From CAXTKD01 sp964244885 (lineage in GTDB: Bacteria; Pseudomonadota; Alphaproteobacteria; Sphingomonadales; Sphingomonadaceae): DNA of 11,845 nt. The stretch lies in contig CAXTKD010000025.1 in NCBI GenBank assembly GCA_964244885.1, positions 1 through 11,845 of the forward strand, given 5' to 3'. The notes under the pieces were generated by a model. The model worked only from the letters and a program-made list of their open reading frames with translations, ran no database searches and was not told the DNA's origin. The number at the start of each line of letters is the position of its first letter. The stretch's first letter is position 1. Position numbers and translations under genes: made by a program. Positions 6,719-11,845 of the stretch are shown here, in pieces.

Positions 6719-8248
6719 ATGGGCTTCCCGATCCTCTCCGTCCTGATCTTCCTGCCGCTGCTCGCGGCGCTCCTGATCCTGGCGATCCCGGGCGACGAGC
6801 AGGCGCGCGCCAACAACGCCCGCTGGATCGCGCTCGGCGCCACGCTCATCGAGTTCGCGCTCGGCATCTGGCTCTGGGTGTCATTCGACAACTCGACCGC
6901 GAACTTCCAGTTCGTCGAGGACCTGCGACTGTTCGCGCCCTATCTCTCGTGGCACCTCGGCGTCGACGGCATCGCGATGCTGCTCATCCAGCTCAGCACC
7001 TTCCTGATGCCGATCTGCATCCTCGCCTCTTGGAAATCGATCGAGACCCGCGTTCCCGAGTACATGGCGGCGTTCCTGCTGATGGAAACGCTGATGCTCG
7101 GCGTGTTCGCCAGCCTCGACCTCTTCCTGTTCTACCTGTTCTTCGAGGGCGGCCTCATCCCGATGTACCTCATCATCGGCATCTGGGGCGGCGCGCGGCG
7201 CATCTACGCGAGCTACAAGTTCTTCCTCTACACGTTGCTCGGCTCGGTGCTGATGCTGCTCGCCATGATGTACATGGTGGCGGTCTCGGGCACGACGAGC
7301 ATCGTCGCGCTGCTCGCCTACGACTTCGATCCCGCCGTCCAGCCACTGCTTTGGCTCGCCTTCTTCGCGAGCTTCGCGGTCAAGATGCCGATGTGGCCGG
7401 TCCACACCTGGCTGCCCGATGCGCACGTCGAGGCGCCGACCGCCGGCTCGGTCATCCTGGCGGGCGTGCTGCTGAAGCTCGGCGGCTACGGCTTCCTGCG
7501 CTTCTCGCTGCCGATGTTCCCCGAGGCTTCGGCCGAGCTCGCGTGGATCGTCTTCGGCCTGTCGGCGATCGCGGTCGTCTACACCTCGCTCGTCGCGCTG
7601 GTGCAGCAGGACATGAAGAAGCTGATCGCCTACTCGTCGGTCGCGCACATGGCGTTCGTCACGGTCGGCATCTTCACCTTCAATGCGCAGGGCATCGAAG
7701 GCTCGATCATGCAGATGCTGAGCCACGGCGTCGTCTCGGGCGCGCTCTTCCTGTGCGTCGGCGTGATCTACGACCGGCTGCACACCCGCGAGATCAGCCG
7801 CTACGGCGGCCTCGCCAACAACATGCCGGCCTATGCGCTGTTCTTCATGCTGTTCACGATGGCGTCGGTCGGCCTGCCCGGCACCAGCGGCTTCGTCGGC
7901 GAGTTCCTGGTGATGCTCGGCGCCTATCAGGCCGAAACCTGGGTCGCCTTCGCGATCTGCACCGGCATCATCCTCGGCGCCGCCTACATGCTCTATCTCT
8001 ACCGCCGCATCATCTTCGGCGTGCTGGAGAAGGCCGACCTCAAGTCGCTGAAGGACCTGGAGCCGCGCGAGATCGCGATCATGGTCCCGCTCGCCGCCGT
8101 GGTGCTGTGGATGGGCGTCTATCCCAAGACCTTCCTCGATCCGCTGCACACGCCGGTCCAGCATATCCTCGGCCGCATCGAGCGCGCCGCGCCGCCCGTC
8201 CAGCACCCCATGCGCGCCGCCGCCCCCGCCACCGCCGGAGCCCATTGA
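6719..8248 (+). CDS. nuoM: NADH-quinone oxidoreductase subunit M
   Basis: Second antiporter-like proton-pumping subunit of complex I, 509 residues, close to the E. coli length, with about fourteen helices. Key residues are visible: Glu143 (LFFEGGLIPMYLIIG), Lys222 (VKMPMWPVHTWLPDAHVEAPT) and Glu395 (GTSGFVGEFLVMLGAY), the counterparts of E. coli Glu144, Lys234 and Glu407. The last 25 or so residues are a polar, Ala/Pro/His-rich tail without helix character. It starts one base after the nuoL stop and its TGA shares a base with the nuoN ATG (TGATG at 8246-8250). Confidence 0.98.
   Translation: MGFPILSVLIFLPLLAALLILAIPGDEQARANNARWIALGATLIEFALGIWLWVSFDNSTANFQFVEDLRLFAPYLSWHLGVDGIAMLLIQLSTFLMPICILASWKSIETRVPEYMAAFLLMETLMLGVFASLDLFLFYLFFEGGLIPMYLIIGIWGGARRIYASYKFFLYTLLGSVLMLLAMMYMVAVSGTTSIVALLAYDFDPAVQPLLWLAFFASFAVKMPMWPVHTWLPDAHVEAPTAGSVILAGVLLKLGGYGFLRFSLPMFPEASAELAWIVFGLSAIAVVYTSLVALVQQDMKKLIAYSSVAHMAFVTVGIFTFNAQGIEGSIMQMLSHGVVSGALFLCVGVIYDRLHTREISRYGGLANNMPAYALFFMLFTMASVGLPGTSGFVGEFLVMLGAYQAETWVAFAICTGIILGAAYMLYLYRRIIFGVLEKADLKSLKDLEPREIAIMVPLAAVVLWMGVYPKTFLDPLHTPVQHILGRIERAAPPVQHPMRAAAPATAGAH
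8237..8240 (+). promoter_or_regulatory. Ribosome binding site of nuoN
   Basis: GGAG in the last codons of nuoM, 7 nt before the ATG at 8248 that overlaps the nuoM stop. This fixes the start of nuoN within a much longer open frame. Confidence 0.65.
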
Positions 8249-9696
8249 TGCAGCCGTTCCTGCAATCGCTCCAGATCTCCACGCCCGAGCTCGGGCTGAC
8301 CGTCGGCGCGCTCGTCCTGCTGATGATCGGCGCGTTCCGCGGCGACAAGGCGCTCGGCCTGATCACCTGGCTGTCGGTCGCGATCTACGCCGGCGTCGCG
8401 CTGTCGCTGATCGACGATCCCCTGACGCCGCAGCGCGCCTTCGGCGGCCTCTACGTCGCCGACGCCTTCTCGGCCTTCTTGAAGGTGCTGATCTACATCG
8501 GCGCGGCCATCGCGGCGCTGCTGGCGATGCCGTACCTGAAGCGCACTCACACCGGCCGCTTCGAATATCCCGTCCTGCTGATGCTCTCGGCGCTCGGCAT
8601 GTCGATCATGGTCTCGGCCAGCGACCTCCTGACACTCTATGTCGGCTTGGAACTGCAGTCGCTCGCCGCCTATGTCCTCGCCGCCTTCCACCGGCACGAG
8701 GCGCGGTCGTCGGAAGCCGGCCTCAAATATTTCGTCCTCGGCGCGCTCGCCTCGGGCGTGCTGCTCTACGGCATCTCGCTGGTCTACGGCTTCGGCGGCA
8801 CCACCGACTTCGTCGCCCTGAAGGCCAACCTCGTCGGCGGCCCGGGCGTCAGCATCGGCGTCCTGCTCGGCCTCGTGCTCATGCTCTCGGGCCTGGCGTT
8901 CAAGATCAGCGCGGTGCCCTTCCATATGTGGACGCCCGACGTCTACGAAGGTGCGCCGACCCCGGTCGCCGCGTTCTTCGCCTCGGCCCCCAAGGTCGCC
9001 GCGATGGGCCTGCTCGTCCGCGTCGCGGTTGAGGCGTTCGGCGGCCTCGCCGGCGAGTGGGGCCAGATCGTCCAGTTCGTCGCCATCGCCTCGATGGTCC
9101 TGGGCGCGGTCGGCGCGATCGGGCAGCTCAACGTCAAGCGCCTGCTCGCTTACTCGTCGATCAACAACGTCGGCTTCGCGCTGATCGGCCTCGCCACCGC
9201 GACCCCGCAGGGCGTCGGCTCGGTGCTGTTCTACATGACCGTCTACATGGCGATGACGCTCGGCAGCTTCCTCGTCGTGCTTCAGATGCGCGGGGCGGAT
9301 GGCGAGCCGATCGAGGGCATCGCCTCGCTCTCCGGCCTCGCGCGCTCCCGCCCGGGCCTCGCCGCGGCGATGGCGATCTTCATGTTCAGCCTCGCCGGCA
9401 TCCCGCCGCTCTTGGGCTTCTGGCCGAAGTTCTCGGTGTTCCAGGCGGCGATCGTCTCGCATCTCTATGTGCTGGCGACGATCGGCGTCGTCACCTCGGT
9501 CGTCGGCGCCTATTATTACCTGCGCATCGTCAAGACGATGTACTTCGACGAACCCGCCGCCGCGTTCGCCGCGTCCGAAAGCGCGATCAACGGCGTGCTG
9601 ATCGGCGCGGCCGCGCTGTTCTGCTCGCCGATCGGCATGCTGGCCATCACGCCGCTGGTGGCGGCGGCCATGCAAGCCGCCCACGCGCTCTTCTGA
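8248..9696 (+). CDS. nuoN: NADH-quinone oxidoreductase subunit N
   Basis: Third antiporter-like proton-pumping subunit of complex I, 482 residues (normal). Glu135 (YVGLELQSLAAYVL), Lys219 (FKISAVPFHMWTPDVYEGAPTP begins at 218) and Lys394 (LGFWPKFSVFQAA) correspond to E. coli Glu133, Lys217 and Lys395. The frame stays open far upstream because of high GC, but the ATG at 8248 has GGAG in front, overlaps the nuoM stop, and gives the usual N-terminus with a first helix at about residues 12-30. It is the last nuo gene; its TGA shares a base with the birA ATG. Confidence 0.98.
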   Translation: MQPFLQSLQISTPELGLTVGALVLLMIGAFRGDKALGLITWLSVAIYAGVALSLIDDPLTPQRAFGGLYVADAFSAFLKVLIYIGAAIAALLAMPYLKRTHTGRFEYPVLLMLSALGMSIMVSASDLLTLYVGLELQSLAAYVLAAFHRHEARSSEAGLKYFVLGALASGVLLYGISLVYGFGGTTDFVALKANLVGGPGVSIGVLLGLVLMLSGLAFKISAVPFHMWTPDVYEGAPTPVAAFFASAPKVAAMGLLVRVAVEAFGGLAGEWGQIVQFVAIASMVLGAVGAIGQLNVKRLLAYSSINNVGFALIGLATATPQGVGSVLFYMTVYMAMTLGSFLVVLQMRGADGEPIEGIASLSGLARSRPGLAAAMAIFMFSLAGIPPLLGFWPKFSVFQAAIVSHLYVLATIGVVTSVVGAYYYLRIVKTMYFDEPAAAFAASESAINGVLIGAAALFCSPIGMLAITPLVAAAMQAAHALF

Positions 9697-10391
9697 TGCT
9701 CGTCGAGCTGACCACGGTCGGCTCGACCAACGACTGGGTCGCGGAGCGCACGCGGGCCGAGGATGGCCTCTGGTGCCGCGCCGACACCCAGACCGGGGGG
9801 AGGGGCCGCCGCGGCCGCCTGTGGATCTCGGAGCCCGGCAACCTCTACGCCTCGACGCTCGCTCGCAAGCGGCGGGGCGACGGGCCGCAGCAGCAACTGA
9901 GCTTCGTCGCCGCGCTGGCGCTCGCCGACGCCTTCGACAAATATGTCAAGCCCGGCCGCATCACGCTGAAATGGCCCAACGACGTGCTGCTCGACGACAG
10001 GAAATGCGCCGGCATCCTGCTCGAAGGTCACGGCGACGCCACGGTCATCGGCTTCGGCGCCAACCTCGCGCACCATCCCGATTTCGTCGACCGCCCCGCG
10101 ACCTCGCTCCAAGCCGCCGGGATCGTGCCGCCGTCGGCGGCCGAATTCCTCGAACCGCTGCGGTCCTCCTTCGCCGCGCTGCGCGATCTTTGGCGCGATG
10201 CCGGGTTCGAGCCGATCCGCCGGGCGTGGCTGGCGCGCGCCTCAGGGGTAGGGGCGCCCATCGAGGCCCGGCTCGGCACCGAGACACTCACCGGAATCTT
10301 CGAAGGCCTCGCCAAGGACGGTGCGCTCGAACTCCGGCTCTCCGACGGAGCGCTCCGCCCAATCCACGCCGGGGAGGTGTTCGCCCTCTAA
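9696..10391 (+). CDS. birA: Biotin--[acetyl-CoA-carboxylase] ligase, monofunctional
   Basis: Activates biotin with ATP and transfers it to the biotin carboxyl carrier protein of carboxylases such as acetyl-CoA carboxylase; cytoplasmic. The product has 231 residues. Visible motifs are STN at 10-12 near the biotin site, the adenylate-binding loop TGGRGRRGRLW at 33-43, KWPNDVLL at 92-99 with the catalytic Lys92, and KCAGILLE at 103-110, followed by GFGANL. A small C-terminal beta domain follows (GTETLTGIFEGLAKDGAL). The N-terminal winged-helix repressor domain of E. coli BirA (321 residues) is absent, so it should not act as a DNA-binding repressor. It begins at the ATG overlapping the nuoN stop (TGATG); no good Shine-Dalgarno site is seen, so it probably depends on nuoN translation. 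It ends 11 bp before a large inverted repeat. Confidence 0.95.
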   Translation: MLVELTTVGSTNDWVAERTRAEDGLWCRADTQTGGRGRRGRLWISEPGNLYASTLARKRRGDGPQQQLSFVAALALADAFDKYVKPGRITLKWPNDVLLDDRKCAGILLEGHGDATVIGFGANLAHHPDFVDRPATSLQAAGIVPPSAAEFLEPLRSSFAALRDLWRDAGFEPIRRAWLARASGVGAPIEARLGTETLTGIFEGLAKDGALELRLSDGALRPIHAGEVFAL

Positions 10392-10402
10392 AACAAGCGC
10401 TC

Positions 10403-10504
10403 GCCCCTCCCCTTCAGGGGAGGGGTTGGGGGTGGGGCCTATCCGCGCGCGCTGAGCTCCACGCCCAGTCCCCCACCCCAACCCCTCCCCTGAAGGGGAG
10501 GGGC
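10403..10504. repeat. REPIN-like GC-rich inverted repeat between birA and coaX
   Basis: The 170-bp gap 10392-10561 holds a 102-bp element. Left arm 10403-10431 and right arm 10476-10504 are exact reverse complements over 29 nt; pairing continues five more bases if one G is bulged (10433-10437 with 10471-10475). Each arm is also a hairpin by itself: CCCCTCCCC pairs with GGGGAGGGG around a 4-base loop (TTCA on the left, TGAA on the right), followed by a TTGGGG tail. No T-run follows on either strand, so it is not a textbook terminator, though the structure could hinder transcription or protect the 3' end of the birA message. I recall this CCCCTCCCCTTCAGGGG motif as a dispersed repeat of sphingomonads. 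The remainder of the gap (10505-10561) shows only the coaX ribosome binding site; I see no convincing promoter. Confidence 0.85.
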
Positions 10505-10551
10505 TTCGCACCCGCACCAAACCTCGGTATGCGGCTCGTCGCGGCCGGGAC

Positions 10552-10555
10552 GGAG
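10552..10555 (+). promoter_or_regulatory. Ribosome binding site deciding the coaX start
   Basis: GGAG lies 6 nt before the ATG at 10562. An in-frame ATG at 10529 would add 11 residues before the phosphate-binding motif and lacks a comparable site, so 10562 is preferred. Confidence 0.7.
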
Positions 10556-10561
10556 ACACGC

Positions 10562-11350
10562 ATGCTGCTCGCCATCGACGTCGGAAACACCAACGTCGTC
10601 TTCGCGCTCGTCGAGGGGCAGGCGATCCTCCACCGCTGGCGGATCGCGACGACCCACGCCCGCACCGCCGACGAATATGCCGTGTGGCTGACTCAGCTGA
10701 TGGCGCTGGAGGATATCGACCGCGCCTCGGTCGACGCCGCCATCGTCTCGACCGTCGTGCCGCCGACGCTCTTCCACCTGAAGCAGCTTTGCGCGCGCTA
10801 TTTTGGAGTCGAGGCGCTGGTGGTGAGCGATCCTGGCGTCGATCCGGGAGTCGGCATCAATGTGCCGAACCCCAAGGAGGTCGGCGCCGACCGCATCGTC
10901 AACTCGGTCGCGGCGCACACGATCTACGGCGGCGACCTGATCGTCGTCGATTTCGGCACCGCCACGACCTTCGACACCGTCATCAACGGCGCCTACGTCG
11001 GTGGCGCTATCGCGCCGGGCATCACCTTGTCGATGGAGGCGCTCTACATGGCCGCCGCCGCGCTACCCCGCATCGCCATCGAGCCGCCGGCCAACGGGCG
11101 CGGCCTGGCGCAGGGGACGGTGCCGGCGATGCAGTCCGGCATCTTCTACGGCTATGTTGGGCTGGTTGAAGGTTTGGTAAAACGCATTAAGTCTGACATG
11201 ACGCTGATGTCTGGCGAGCAGCGCGCCGTGACCGTTATCGGAACGGGCGGCCTCGCCGGACTTTTCAATCGCCACACCGATGCCATCGACGTCGTGGACG
11301 GCGACCTAACAATCAAGGGCTTAGCCCTCATCCATGCCAGGAATATATGA
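10562..11350 (+). CDS. coaX: Type III pantothenate kinase
   Basis: Phosphorylates pantothenate, the first committed step of coenzyme A synthesis; cytoplasmic, of the ASKHA fold and typically insensitive to CoA feedback. The product has 262 residues (normal). Motifs seen are the N-terminal phosphate-binding DVGNTN (6-11), PNPKEVGADR (102-111) with the likely catalytic Asp110, DFGTATTFD (130-138), and GGAIAPGI further on. It starts at 10562 with GGAG upstream. It is set off from birA by a repeat-bearing gap, so it may have its own message or come from read-through. Its last 65 or so codons use AT-ending codons that are scarce elsewhere in the window (GTA, ATT, TCT, CTA, TTA, ATA). Its TGA overlaps the start of the RNase J gene (ATGA at 11347). 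Confidence 0.96.
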   Translation: MLLAIDVGNTNVVFALVEGQAILHRWRIATTHARTADEYAVWLTQLMALEDIDRASVDAAIVSTVVPPTLFHLKQLCARYFGVEALVVSDPGVDPGVGINVPNPKEVGADRIVNSVAAHTIYGGDLIVVDFGTATTFDTVINGAYVGGAIAPGITLSMEALYMAAAALPRIAIEPPANGRGLAQGTVPAMQSGIFYGYVGLVEGLVKRIKSDMTLMSGEQRAVTVIGTGGLAGLFNRHTDAIDVVDGDLTIKGLALIHARNI

Positions 11351-11845
11351 AACCCGGAAATGAACTGATCTTCCTGCCGCTCGGCGGCTCGGGCGAGATC
11401 GGAATGAACGTCAACCTCTACGGCACCCAGGGAAAGTGGGTGATGGTCGATCTCGGCATGACCTTCGCCGACCCGACCTATCCGGGCGTCGATCTCATTC
11501 TGCCCGACCTGAAATTCATCGAGGACCGCAAGAAGGACCTCCTCGGCATCGTGCTGACGCACGGCCACGAGGACCATATCGGCGCGATTCCCTATCTCGC
11601 CGCCGAGCTCGGCGTGCCGCTCTATGCGACGCCGTTCACCGCCGGCCTGATCAAGGGCAAGCTCGACGAGGAAGGCCTGTCGGGCGAGGTGAAGCTCCAT
11701 ATCATCCCGAAGAACGGCAGCTTCGAGCTCGGGCCGTTCGGCTTCCGCTACGTGCCACTGGCGCACTCGATCCCCGAGGGCAACGCCCTCCTGATCGAGA
11801 CGCCCTACGGCAAGATCTTCCACACCGGCGACTGGAAGCTCGACG
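11347..11845 (+). CDS. rnj: Ribonuclease J (5' part, continues beyond window)
   Basis: Metallo-beta-lactamase/beta-CASP ribonuclease with 5'-to-3' exonuclease and endonuclease activity in mRNA and rRNA processing. The first 166 residues are visible of a usual 550 or so. The zinc-binding motif HGHEDH at 72-77 is intact; further metal ligands appear as His140 (LAHS) and Asp162 in FHTGDW. The N-terminus ELIFLPLGGSGEIGMN and VDLGMTFADPTYPGVD are typical of the family and set it apart from other beta-lactamase-fold hydrolases. The ATG at 11347 overlaps the coaX stop, with AGGAA at 11339-11343 as a close ribosome binding site. The beta-CASP and C-terminal domains lie outside the window. Confidence 0.95.
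   Translation, partial: MKPGNELIFLPLGGSGEIGMNVNLYGTQGKWVMVDLGMTFADPTYPGVDLILPDLKFIEDRKKDLLGIVLTHGHEDHIGAIPYLAAELGVPLYATPFTAGLIKGKLDEEGLSGEVKLHIIPKNGSFELGPFGFRYVPLAHSIPEGNALLIETPYGKIFHTGDWKLD

Noticed and set aside
4624..6891. A 755-codon open frame on the minus strand opposite nuoL
   Set aside because: It is the complement of a conserved GC-rich gene; the product is a low-complexity string of Arg, Asp, Glu, His and Ala with no domain. The same explains the long minus-strand frames at 1664-2740, 6881-8245 and 8119-9684.
6949..8247. Long upstream extension of the nuoN frame across nuoM
   Set aside because: The extension is Arg/His-rich out-of-frame nuoM sequence; the real start at 8248 has a GGAG site, overlaps the nuoM stop and gives a normal NuoN N-terminus.

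Overview
The window is a dense, one-directional (+ strand), high-GC gene cluster from a proteobacterium, almost certainly an alphaproteobacterium and probably a sphingomonad. The protein sequences are typical of alphaproteobacterial complex I. The order nuoN-birA-coaX-RNase J is a familiar alphaproteobacterial arrangement. The GC-rich palindromic repeats in the two real intergenic gaps resemble repeats I recall from sphingomonad genomes. The order-level assignment is inference; the class-level one is firmer.

Layout: 1-1685 is the 3' part of nuoG (iron-sulfur/molybdopterin-like subunit of NADH:quinone oxidoreductase). It is followed by nuoH (1682-2728), a small unrecognised exported protein with four cysteines (2725-3075), nuoI (3072-3560), a 160-bp gap holding a large inverted repeat (3586-3698), nuoJ (3721-4341), nuoK (4338-4643), nuoL (4651-6717), nuoM (6719-8248) and nuoN (8248-9696). 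The tail of the cluster is birA (9696-10391), a second large inverted repeat (10403-10504), coaX (10562-11350) and the 5' part of a ribonuclease J gene (from 11347, running off the window).

The nuo genes encode the proton-pumping respiratory complex I. NuoG and NuoI carry iron-sulfur clusters in the peripheral arm, NuoH forms the quinone-site/membrane junction, and NuoJ, K, L, M and N make the membrane arm with the antiporter-like pumps L, M and N. The key pump residues I looked for in L, M, N and K are all present. Biotin protein ligase, type III pantothenate kinase and RNase J have no direct part in complex I but are joined to the nuo genes by overlapping stop/start codons.

Nearly every junction is an ATGA or TGATG overlap or a gap of at most 7 bp. 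The only two exceptions are the gaps that hold the inverted repeats. Both repeats have the same design: two inverted copies of a unit that is itself a palindrome with a tail, about 100-115 bp in total. This is the architecture of REPIN-type mobile repeats. The most notable unexplained items are the small exported Cys-rich gene inside the nuo operon, the two REPIN-like elements, and a long His-rich insertion in NuoL. No entirely new multi-gene system is evident.
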